From: Nocardiopsis ganjiahuensis DSM 45031
GTDB lineage: Bacteria > Actinomycetota > Actinomycetes > Streptosporangiales > Streptosporangiaceae
Direction: 5' to 3'
Assembly (NCBI RefSeq): GCF_000341085.1
Contig: NZ_ANBA01000014.1
Coordinates: 332,617-396,616 of the forward strand
DNA length: 64,000 nucleotides
Below the pieces are notes generated by a model that was not told where the DNA came from, did no database searches, and worked only from the letters and a program-made list of their open reading frames with translations. Of the stretch, positions 9,101-15,580 are shown one piece after another (the first letter of the stretch is position 1; each line of letters starts with the position of its first letter). A program made the position numbers and the translations under genes.

Positions 9101-10624
9101 CGCTCGTTCGGCGGCGCCCCGGGTGATGTCCAGTTCGCAGGTGCTGCCTTGGGGCAGGACGGACCAACGCCCCGAGCACCGCACGGAGAACTCGCCCTTC
9201 TCCGTGCTCGCCTCAAGGTGCAGTTCGGTCAGTTCCACGTCACCGAGCACATGACCCAGGTCGGTGCCGTGCCCGGCTCGCGCCCAGTCCTGGACGGCTG
9301 ACGCGTTCGGGCGCAGGAGCTTTCCCCGGAGGTGCCAGTTGTCCCGGGAGTGTTCCAGGGTGGTGTCCACACGCAGTGCCCCCAGCAGGGCGGTGCCCTG
9401 GGCGGTCGCCCTGATCTGCTTGCGACCTTCGTCTGACGGCGCGCTTTCGGGCGGTGTCTCGGCACCGCCCTTCCCCGCGGCGTCTTCCTCGGTGGGGTGA
9501 GCCTCCTCTCGGGTGATGGTGAAACGCGGATCCCGGACGCCGACCCCGTCGAGGAGTTTCCAGGTGCCGGACATGTTGAGCTGTGCTGACCACGTACCGG
9601 CCCGGGCGTCGCCCGTGACCGAGGCCGAGACCACGTCCAGGTCCGGCAACCCCTGGAAGGCGGAGAAGGCGGATTCGGACAGTCGTGTGGCGGCTGGACC
9701 ACCCGCTTCACCCGGCGGGGTGGGGGGCATCTCGATGAGGTCCGCGCCGAATTCCCCTTGGGGCAGGGTGCAGTCGGCGAAGAGACGCAGACCGCCGAAG
9801 TCCAGCGCCCCCTTGAGCGTCACGCGGGTGGTGGGGGAGGCCCCGGAGAGGTCGATGTTGACGACGGCTCCGGGGTTACGCATGACGATCGGCTCGGGTG
9901 CCTCGAAGAGGGTCAGCGGCTGCGAGACGTCCAGGAGGAGCCCTACCGACGTGAGCTTGTGGTCGTTCGGGTCCAGCCGGAGTTGGCAGGAGAGGGTGGA
10001 CGCGGTGCTGGGGAAGTTCCGCTGCTCTCCGAGCGACCAGTGCGCACCGTTCCGGGCCTGGGCCGGGACGAACGGCAGGGACATGACGTCCAAGGCTTTG
10101 TAGAAGGCGAAATTCTCGCACGCGAGGACGGAGTCCTCTCCGTCGTAGAGGAGTTCCAGCCCGCCCGCTCCTGGAAAGAAGACGCCGACCCGCTCATAAG
10201 CGGTCACCTCCTCCTCGGCAGATGTGGCGCACACGACCGCGATCGCGTGGAATTCTTCTTCTTCGAAGAGTCCACGGAGAAAGGAAAGGTTGGTCTTTCC
10301 GTTCTTCGGCGAGGTGAATTCCCAGTCGGAGAGGTGGAACTTCAGCAGCGCAGACGCCTCCCCATCTCCCTCCGTGATCTCCAGGGAAGCTATCACGGGG
10401 TGATCTTGGGACAGGGGTGTCACCTCCGCCTCATAAAAGGAGGGGGTGGCGCTTGGTCCCCCAAAGGAGGGGGCAGCGCTTGGTCCCCTGTCTGCTCTGA
10501 TGAAGCGGGCTGCGTTGCCTTTGAGGTAGCTCGCCAGTTCCTTCTGTGCCTTCTGCGGAACCACATCTTCCGGGAGTCCTAGGGGTGTCTCTCCGGAGCT
10601 GTCTCCCAAAAGGTTTTCCGGCAT
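6167..10624 (-). CDS. DUF6603-like giant protein (1485 aa)
   Basis: ATG at 10624 is chosen because AGCAGGAG stands just upstream; longer in-frame extensions lack this. Residues about 790-1300 match what I know of DUF6603, an uncharacterised domain of bacteria and fungi: the block FVLSIGGYPDGYPVPDHYP near 1150, the FALTPRAIMAGG stretch and the IAWAPFHFDVGVSVSIGVEY stretch, ending in WTVISFHVNFG near 1285. This C-terminal part is built of alternating amphipathic strands that resemble a large beta-sheet or barrel. Two acidic low-complexity linkers (near 730-780 and 955-1018) interrupt it. The N-terminal half is beta-rich and unrecognised. No signal peptide. First gene of a four-gene operon. Biochemical role unknown. 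Confidence 0.85.
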   Translation of the reverse strand: MPENLLGDSSGETPLGLPEDVVPQKAQKELASYLKGNAARFIRADRGPSAAPSFGGPSATPSFYEAEVTPLSQDHPVIASLEITEGDGEASALLKFHLSDWEFTSPKNGKTNLSFLRGLFEEEEFHAIAVVCATSAEEEVTAYERVGVFFPGAGGLELLYDGEDSVLACENFAFYKALDVMSLPFVPAQARNGAHWSLGEQRNFPSTASTLSCQLRLDPNDHKLTSVGLLLDVSQPLTLFEAPEPIVMRNPGAVVNIDLSGASPTTRVTLKGALDFGGLRLFADCTLPQGEFGADLIEMPPTPPGEAGGPAATRLSESAFSAFQGLPDLDVVSASVTGDARAGTWSAQLNMSGTWKLLDGVGVRDPRFTITREEAHPTEEDAAGKGGAETPPESAPSDEGRKQIRATAQGTALLGALRVDTTLEHSRDNWHLRGKLLRPNASAVQDWARAGHGTDLGHVLGDVELTELHLEASTEKGEFSVRCSGRWSVLPQGSTCELDITRGAAERADLTVVLPVVIDGTPHPMTWRGDASRGSGERIDLSWKDESGVNLGAVVRALHPGADLPDELLPVVTELSLGYTKHPGTQSPGGSTLTLAVLSDPVSVAVALDHPAANGSQTPGTALALLTRASLGSSLTASHLPMVGQLIPSDLDAGVSRADLTLTRPRLDAETVRRINTALPETLTLPEPSEGRTPATCLSLTLTLPGQSDSRVDLNLGGGSDAEADTGPRSIPAADAPEVKGTGTGTSDDSPVQKSSSGATSSDEGEGTASGGDSEPSVSWKDVRRQLGPLDLRKIGLGHHDRKLWLMFDAGLAFAGLSAQTDGLGLGFSPAELRAGQFTPEPMLDGLTVAYSRPPLTLSGGFERWPADDEFDVRLGGTVNVSATKFSLEAVGSYQHARAGWFSLDVIGRLGIKFGEPPVFVVTGLMGGFGYNSRLRVPAITEVDSFPLLTAMTDTAPENTKDGAEGTKDDTGGTEGTAGAKAEVSESGTEETKPAEASTEGEGQAPKGGTDPASAVTERQTALLEQLRGEGDDAWLVPAAGEFWAAAGLTFTAFEMISGEAVLAVGLGDDLSITLIGHANATFPSAKDVPGAAPATLYAVADMDLRVGYLRSQHLFSAEARLTDKTYVVSKDCRVTGGLALYTWMSGPHGGDFVLSIGGYPDGYPVPDHYPKVDRVAIDWTPATGVVVHGDAYFALTPRAIMAGGALNVSYRSGGLHAWLDLAAHILIAWAPFHFDVGVSVSIGVEYTFSVFGWDITLGAHFSVDVDLYGPPTGGRVTIDWTVISFHVNFGAPPQGALAQRLSWEEFSQKLLPEQHLLLTPLAGLGTEAHGTDTQPHRSDSVWTVAAHGFSFSMRCAVPAARVGFCNRDVPVAGAAPSPVCVRPMGVQTTGGYHSVRIEASRDGQWQNLTAEEVECWTTTVATGSVPAALWGAMEETGPGHDLVRDQILGLTCTVADAARIYELDLSASVLSATTEPTAALPFLN

Positions 10625-10669
10625 GCTTCTCCTGCTAGGGGTGTCAGGGAAATTCTGGAGGGAGGTTGG

Positions 10670-10699
10670 AAGATAGCAGCAAGAAAAATTTCGGGTCAA
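10670..10699 (-). promoter_or_regulatory. Sigma-70-type promoter of the DUF6603 operon
   Basis: On the minus strand TTGACC (10699-10694) and TATCTT (10675-10670) are separated by 18 bases. Transcription would start near 10663, leaving a leader of about 40 bases before the ATG at 10624. The boxes sit in a locally AT-rich stretch, unlike the flanks. Confidence 0.55.
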
Positions 10700-10885
10700 G
10701 CGAAGTATTAAGGATGTGCAACGGTTCCTTATTGGCACCTGTCGTGTCCGAACATTTTGCTCTTCCTTGGCACTCTTGTGGGAAAGTCTATTGATTTAAA
10801 AGGATCGCCTGGATTGTCCGTAAAACTCCGGACTCTTTCGATGGGTTGGGCAGGTGTTCGGATTCGGGGTACTTCCGTGGACTGC

Positions 10886-11140
10886 ATGGTTGGCGCCCCC
10901 TATGGCGCTGCTGAGCGTGGCCCGCAACACCCGGAAGAGCTGTCTGTTGCCGGGTTGGGCGCCTCCAATGCGTGGTTGGGTGCCATCCATGCTTGGCTGT
11001 CCTTCGCGCTGATCGGTGCGTACAGGCTGTTCATAGGGGCGTTCCGTGCGGCGGTCAGGTACGTACGCAGCCAGCCCTCAATGGAGGGGCAACTACCCCT
11101 GCCGGCGGATCCGAAGACACGCCGGAGGCAGATGAGATGA
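10886..11140 (+). CDS. Possible small membrane protein (84 aa)
   Basis: Weakly supported. The frame holds one hydrophobic helix (AWLGAIHAWLSFALIGAYRL, about residues 30-50) followed by a basic tail ending RRRQMR, a plausible single-span topology. No clear ribosome site precedes the ATG, and the frame is open further upstream. Its stop overlaps (ATGA) the start of the next 38-codon frame, which is the main reason to consider the pair real. Base composition is less GC-rich than the neighbours. No family recognised. Confidence 0.3.
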   Translation: MVGAPYGAAERGPQHPEELSVAGLGASNAWLGAIHAWLSFALIGAYRLFIGAFRAAVRYVRSQPSMEGQLPLPADPKTRRRQMR

Positions 11141-11253
11141 CGGCTGTCGACAACGAGAGTCTCTGGAACTGCCTCCATGGTGTGCCCGCACCGAATGCCT
11201 ATGCCTCAAGCAGAGACTCCTGGACTGAGGACGAATTCGAAACTTATGTATGA
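11137..11253 (+). CDS. Possible acidic micro-protein (38 aa)
   Basis: ATG at 11137 follows GGAGG with 8-base spacing and overlaps the stop of the 84-aa frame. The product is acidic, with one Cys (SLWNCLHG) and a C-terminal run rich in Asp, Glu and Trp. It could be a small partner of the upstream membrane protein or a peptide precursor; nothing in it is recognised. Confidence is low because the surroundings are a decayed region. Confidence 0.3.
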   Translation: MTAVDNESLWNCLHGVPAPNAYASSRDSWTEDEFETYV

Positions 11254-11863
11254 ACATAAGATTTTTGGTCAATCTGCTCGGTTTTTGTGATCTGTCAGCG
11301 TCACGCCCCGTTTGGCGGCCTTCCCGATCTCGTGGCGGAGTGCCCGATGACGATTCTTCGAGCCCGACAGGTGCCCGAAGCCAGGCAGGAGGATTTCGGT
11401 GCACTGGTCGAGCAGCCCACCCGCGCTCGGATGTGGTGAAGCCCTCGCTGAAACCGGCCCGGGATGGATCGGCTCGGCCGGACCGACCGTGCCCAAGGGC
11501 TTTGCGGGTCCTCAACGAACGGGCGGCGATCACTAGCCACGTCCACCGGTCAGCGGCCTCGGGCGAGCGGCCCTTCGGGGCGCCCTGGCGAACGTTTCAG
11601 GCCACGGCACTGGACGTCCACAGCCAGCACGATTCGGCCGTCTGCCGTCCGGGGCAAAGGCGGATCGGCCGACGGGTGCCGCAGTCTGTAAGTGGCTGTC
11701 TGGTGATTTCGCACCACGCAAACATCAACCCCTGCGAACTCATTCAAGTAGGCTTTCTAAGGGCGACTTGCGGGCGCTCGTCCTTTATGCGCCATCGGGT
11801 TTGACATTTCCTCGGCTCAGGAGGTTTCTGGTCGCGGAACATAGAGAAGATCGGATCGGGGAA
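11254..11863. other. Decayed intergenic stretch, no supported gene
   Basis: Frames are open on both strands between about 11270 and 11540, but none has a ribosome site or a recognisable product; the minus-strand text looks like a broken gene, possibly of transposase origin. The last 100 bases are AT-rich and probably hold the promoter of the secreted peptide that follows. Confidence 0.4.
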
Positions 11864-11893
11864 ATGCCCCTGAATACGAACACGAGGAGACCG

Positions 11894-12082
11894 GTGCGTC
11901 GCATTATCGCCACTCTCGTTCTGACCGCAGCCGCCTGCGGAGCGCTGGCCGCGCCCGCCGCCGCCGAGAAGGTCATCACTATGGAGGAGTGCTTCCTGGG
12001 AGGAGGAACCCTCAAGGGTCACGATTCCCTCGGTATGGTCTGCGACGGAGGCGAACACGATGGTGCTGTGGTGATTTTTTAA
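11894..12082 (+). CDS. Small secreted two-cysteine peptide (62 aa)
   Basis: GTG at 11894 is chosen because GAGGAG stands 5 bases upstream and the product then begins MRRI, like the peptide at 14603; an in-frame ATG at 11864 has a weaker site. Residues 1-24 form a Sec signal peptide with basic start, hydrophobic core and an Ala-rich cleavage region (AAPAAA). The mature part is about 38 residues, acidic, with two Cys (EECFLGG and MVCDGG) that could form one disulfide. No known family. It lies among IS fragments but has a clean ribosome site and signal. Confidence 0.6.
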   Translation: MRRIIATLVLTAAACGALAAPAAAEKVITMEECFLGGGTLKGHDSLGMVCDGGEHDGAVVIF

Positions 12083-12441
12083 CTAATTCTGTGCCTCGCA
12101 GAACCGGCCAATGATGGCACCCCATGCGGCGCCATCTGGCCCCTGGTGTCGCCGGTTCCCCGCCTCCACATCGGGGCGGGGATTTCTGTCTCACAGGGCG
12201 TGAGCCAATCCTCAGCCGCCGTCTCACCCCGGCGGGCTCATCGCCGAACCCGTCTCGTGCCAGGACTCTCTGCTCCAGGCCCTCGCACGTGTACCCGACC
12301 CACGCGGACTCTGCGGACGACGCCACCCGCTGGTCCGGAACCCAAGGGTTCACCGCGATCGGCCAATAGGCCGCCAAGAGCACCACCCATACACTCACTA
12401 TCCTGGGCATGACCCGGGGAATCGCCAGGGCTCCGGCAAAG
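12083..12441. other. Gap with one doubtful minus-strand frame
   Basis: A minus-strand frame from ATG 12410 begins with a hydrophobic stretch (IVSVWVVLLAAYWPIAV) that could be a signal anchor, but it has no ribosome site and its C-terminal half reads as random basic sequence overlapping the peptide gene. I do not support a gene here. Confidence 0.3.
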
Positions 12442-12930
12442 TCAGGTCTGTAGGAGTCTGAGTGGGCGAGCCTCGTCGCGGATCATGTGATGGTTGGCCT
12501 GGGCGATGTTGTCGAACCCGGCCGCTCTGAGCAGCCCGATCGCGGTGTTGCGCAGGGTCGCCATGACCTGGGCAGCGCTGCCCGTGCGCACCTGGGAGCG
12601 GTCCTCGTCATAGGTGACATCCCGGACGTGATGAAGCTTGTTCTCGATGCCCCAGTGCTGGCGAACCCATCCGGCCAGCACCAACGCAGGCGCAGCGCGG
12701 TGGTCAGCCGAGGTGCTCAGGTAGACGACCTCGACACTCTTGCGTTTGGGTGAGCCCTTGGACTTCTTGCGCCAGGTGGTACGGCGCACCTGGGCGACCT
12801 GGGTCGCGCCTTCGAAGGTGATCCACGCCGGGACCTGGGCGGTCTTGATGGTGCGGGTCTCTTTGCGGCCGTGTCCGGTATCGCGTGTGGTGTGTGCGGG
12901 CACGTGCTTCCACGGCACCTTGCTCGAACA
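12442..12930 (-). pseudogene. ISAs1-family transposase, C-terminal remnant
   Basis: The minus strand encodes the C-terminal part of an ISAs1 (H-repeat) transposase: RDTGHGRKETR, a Lys/Arg-rich middle, then the hallmark WGIENKLHHVRDVTYDED and an Arg/Leu-rich end. About half of the usual length is missing at the N-terminus; homology stops near 12930, where unrelated low-GC sequence begins. A related fragment at 14830-15175 carries the overlapping middle part. No terminal repeats seen. Confidence 0.8.
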
Positions 12931-13149
12931 ATAACCGAAGGTTGCCAATCTGCGACTCCTCGAGCCACGAGGGGATGAAAAATACCGCCAATCTTTACTT
13001 TTTCTTCGGGTCTTCTCTGATCTGTAAATATAGGTCCGATTTAATACATTCAGCAATAAACCTCCGAGTTCGTATTCAGCTTCTGACTGTCAGCCATCCC
13101 TCGTATAGGGTCTTCCTCGTACTACTGGGAAAGCTCTCAAGGAGGCGTT

Positions 13150-13365
13150 ATGTTCAAGAAAGTTTTCATCACGCTGGGTGTCACAGCAGCTGGGATCGCT
13201 CTCTCCTCAGGCGCGGCTTCGGCTGACGTGCGCCCCCATTCCACCTACGGGTCACAAGAAACCTGCATGGGCAATGCCATGGCCGCTGGCGAGGACGATC
13301 TGGCGGCGTTCTGCCAGCCCAGCAACTTCGAAGAGGGAAAGTGGCTGCTCTGGGTGCAGAATTAA
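13150..13365 (+). CDS. Small secreted two-cysteine protein (71 aa)
   Basis: ATG at 13150 follows an ideal AAGGAGG. Residues 1-25 are a Sec signal peptide (basic MFKK start, hydrophobic core, ASA cleavage at about residue 25). The mature 46 residues hold two Cys (QETCMGN and AAFCQPS), are acidic, and end in the aromatic run KWLLWVQN. I know similar short secreted proteins from actinomycetes without assigned function. Upstream is AT-rich with TATAGG-like boxes. It stands alone between IS fragments. Confidence 0.75.
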   Translation: MFKKVFITLGVTAAGIALSSGAASADVRPHSTYGSQETCMGNAMAAGEDDLAAFCQPSNFEEGKWLLWVQN

Positions 13366-13485
13366 CTGCTTGTTGCACTCACGAAGACGCAGGTCACAAC
13401 CCCATCACCCGACTTTGTCGGAACCCTGGGTTCATATGGCCAGGCGGTTGGGGTGTAGATCACGGGTGCTCCCGTCCCCTTTTTC

Positions 13486-14255
13486 GAGCTCATCTCATTT
13501 GGGTTCTCGATAACCTGGCCCGGTGTCGATGGTTGAGCGTTTGGTGTTGGATGGACTGTGGGAGCTGTTTCAGCGGGTGGGCGCCTCGGGCGCCCACCCG
13601 GCCTCAAGGTGGTGGGCGGCGCAGACACGGAGACCGTGAGGTGTTGGCCGCGATCATCTTCGTGGCGACCACCGGCTGCACGTGGGCCCAGCTCCCACCG
13701 GTCTTCGGCCCCTCCGGGCCTACCGCACACCGGCGTTTCAGCGAGTGGAGCCGGGCCCGTGTGTGGGCGAAGCTGCACCGCCTGGTCCTGGACGAACTCG
13801 GCTCCCGCGGTGAGCTGGACTGGTCGCGGTGTGCGATCGACTCGGTGAACATGCGTGCGCTCCAAGGGGGGACCTGACAGGTCCGAATCCTGTCGATCGG
13901 GGCAAGAAGGGCGCCAAGATCCACTTGATCACCGATCGGGCCGGGCTTCCGATGTCCATGGCGATCTCGGGTGCGAACCTGCACGACAGCCAAGCGCTGT
14001 GACCGCTGGTGCGTGCGATACCGCCCATCAGGTCCAGGCGAGGCCGCAGGCGGCGCAAACCCGGCAAGCTCCACGGCGGCAAGGGATATGACTACACCCA
14101 CCTGTGTCGATGGCTGCGCGAACGCGGGATCGTCCATCGTCTGGCCCGCAAGGGCGTGGGGTCCTCGAAGCGGGTGGGGCGGCGCCGGTGGCAGGTCGAG
14201 CGCACCATGTGCACGTTGATTTGCTTCCGCAGACTCACCAAATGAGATGAGCTCT
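13486..14255 (+). mobile_element. Degenerate IS5-like element with both terminal repeats
   Basis: Ends are 18-bp inverted repeats: GAGCTCATCTCATTTGGG at 13486-13503 and its near-perfect partner at 14238-14255. Inside, a transposase is readable only by joining frames: MVERLVLDGLWELF near 13528, then VLAAIIFVATTGCTW and FGPSGPTAHRRF, then KKGAKIHLITDRAGLP, and finally WQVERTM. An in-frame stop breaks DSQAL, and the conserved C-terminal part after VERTM is deleted. The element is dead but keeps both ends. Related copies lie at 18.5 and 55.7 kb. Confidence 0.85.
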
Positions 14256-14304
14256 AAAAGAACGAACAACAACCGCAGACCCCGGCACTACAGCCGCAGG
14301 CTGT

Positions 14305-14475
14305 GTCGCCTGTTCCACCTCTCGGCGCAGTCAGCGCTGCTACGGCTGGGCGCGTCTCAGGAGTACTACCGGCGTAAGCGGGCCGAAGGGGTGCCGCATC
14401 CTCAGGCGGTGGTGTGCCTGGCCAGGCAGCGGACCAACGCCTTGGCGCGCCAACCTGGTGGCCAGGTTGGGGGCG
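14305..14475 (+). pseudogene. IS110-family transposase C-terminal relic
   Basis: The plus strand reads ALLRLGASQEYYRRKRAEG followed by PQAVVCLARQRTNAL, which matches the conserved C-terminal region of IS110/IS116 transposases (AYYDRKRAEGK...H.QAL..LARRR.N.L). Only about 55 residues remain, with no start and no flanking repeats. Confidence 0.6.
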
Positions 14476-14602
14476 ACTCGCGGACCTTGGTGGTGGTATG
14501 CGATCAGGAACGGCCTGTTTTTGCTGGTGGCAGGGTTGGCTGTCCGGGGGTGAGGGAACTAGCTGGGAGGCAGGATCCAGCTCAGGAGATTGAGGAGAGT
14601 CG

Positions 14603-14752
14603 ATGCGTCGCATCGTCGTTGTTTTCGCCCTGACCGCCGCCGCCCTCGGGGCGGCGGCGATGCCCGCCGCTGCCGCGCAGCCAGCACCGCCGTCGTGTGA
14701 CGCAGTCACGCCCGGCACGCCGGCCTGGTTTGCCCTCGGCTGCTGGTCCTAG
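14603..14752 (+). CDS. Small secreted two-cysteine peptide (49 aa)
   Basis: Too short for routine gene calling but well formed: GAGGAG 6 bases before ATG 14603, a Sec signal peptide of about 25 residues ending in Ala-rich AAAA, a 24-residue mature peptide with two Cys (PPSCDAV and LGCWS-end), a TAG stop, and a strong hairpin 9 bases downstream. The first residues, MRRI, and signal core resemble those of the peptide at 11894. The mature region is Pro-, Ala- and Trp-rich. Function unknown; it could be a signalling or antimicrobial peptide, which is inference. Confidence 0.65.
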   Translation: MRRIVVVFALTAAALGAAAMPAAAAQPAPPSCDAVTPGTPAWFALGCWS

Positions 14753-14760
14753 GTCGATTC

Positions 14761-14799
14761 GTCCCTGTCGTCTTCCGTTCACCGGAAAACGGCAGGGAC
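14761..14799 (+). terminator. Hairpin terminator after the 49-aa peptide gene
   Basis: Arms GTCCCTGTCGT and ACGGCAGGGAC pair with one G-T wobble, and an inner TTCCG/CGGAA extends the stem. It begins 9 bases after the stop codon. Confidence 0.65.
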
Positions 14800-14829
14800 G
14801 TGTCTGTGTTGGGGAGTTCAGAAGCCGAA

Positions 14830-15175
14830 TCAGTTGCTCTTGTGTTTGGGTGAGCCCTTGGACTTCTTGCGCCAGGTGGTACGGCGTAGCTGGGCGATCT
14901 GAGCGGCGCCCTCGAAGGTGATCCACACCGGGACCTGAGTGGTCTTGATGGTGCGGGTCTCTTTGCGGCCGTGCCCGGTATCGCGTGTGGTGTATGCGGG
15001 CACGTGCTTCCACGGCAGGTTCTTGAGCTGGGCGTAGAGGTGTCTGTTGTCGGCCTTGACGGTGAAGACGTAGTGGGTGCCCTGGGCCCGGATGGTGGTG
15101 GCGGTGTCGGTCTGAGTGTGCATCGCGTCGAGGGTGACGTCCGCTCCATCGATGTCCAGGAGGTCGAGCAGGTTC
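14830..15175 (-). pseudogene. ISAs1-family transposase, middle fragment
   Basis: Minus-strand frame with LDIDGADVTLDAMHTQTDTA and the Lys/Arg-rich block RDTGHGRKETR, closely matching the remnant at 12.4-12.9 kb over their shared part. Both ends are cut: the right end joins an inverted copy at a 16-bp palindrome, and the left end stops after KSKGSPKHKS. Confidence 0.75.
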
Positions 15176-15210
15176 CGCACGACGAGAACCTCGCCGTGCG
15201 GAACCTGCTC
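15166..15210. repeat. Perfect 16-bp inverted repeat at a transposase junction
   Basis: GAGCAGGTTCCGCACG (15166-15181) and its exact reverse complement (15195-15210) are 13 bases apart. The two arms are the same codons of two ISAs1 transposase pieces in opposite orientation, so the palindrome marks an inversion or head-to-head insertion. Confidence 0.8.
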
Positions 15211-15288
15211 CAGTTCATCGATACCAACGGGGTTGTGGTCACGGTCGACGCGATACACATCCGGACAGACACCGCCACCACCCTCCAG
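15187..15288 (+). pseudogene. ISAs1-family transposase fragment, inverted copy
   Basis: Plus-strand text AVRNLLQFIDTNGVVVTVDA then HIRTDTATT parallels the minus-strand copy immediately to its left (VRNLLDLLDIDGADVTLDA). Only about 33 residues remain before an unrelated gene fragment starts. Confidence 0.65.
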
Positions 15289-15580
15289 CCGAGGACCCGC
15301 TGGACGCCTACGACGTCGCGGGGCACGCGCGGCTGGCCCGTGCTTTGGACACCCCGGTCGTCACAGGCGAGATGCCGGCGTCGGTCGCTGAGTACGAGAG
15401 GTGGATCGACGGTGCCGCCTGCGACATCACCCAGCCGGATTACCGTCGGGCACTTCGACTGGTTGGACCCGCTGTTCAACGAGCGTCTGGAGATCAAGGA
15501 CGGGCGGCTATGGCTGGAGGACTGCCCCGGCCCGTCGCCAGGTGTGCCGGGGGGCCTCGCATGCGCGGGGCGGGCACCTC
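15289..15580 (+). pseudogene. Enolase-superfamily (mandelate racemase-like) relic
   Basis: Plus strand reads HARLARALDTPVVTGEM and GAACDITQPDYRR in one frame, the C-terminal barrel region of mandelate racemase / sugar-acid dehydratases, then shifts frame to GHFDWLDPLFNERLEI and DGRLWLEDCPG, the family's usual C-terminus. The metal-site glycine loop between the two is deleted. It ends against the convergent salicylate synthase gene. Confidence 0.6.

Noticed and set aside
7391..9301. 636-codon plus-strand frame opposite the DUF6603 gene
   Set aside because: Antisense shadow of a recognised protein domain.
12012..12410. 132-codon minus-strand frame with hydrophobic start
   Set aside because: No ribosome site, C-terminal half reads as random basic sequence and overlaps the secreted peptide gene.
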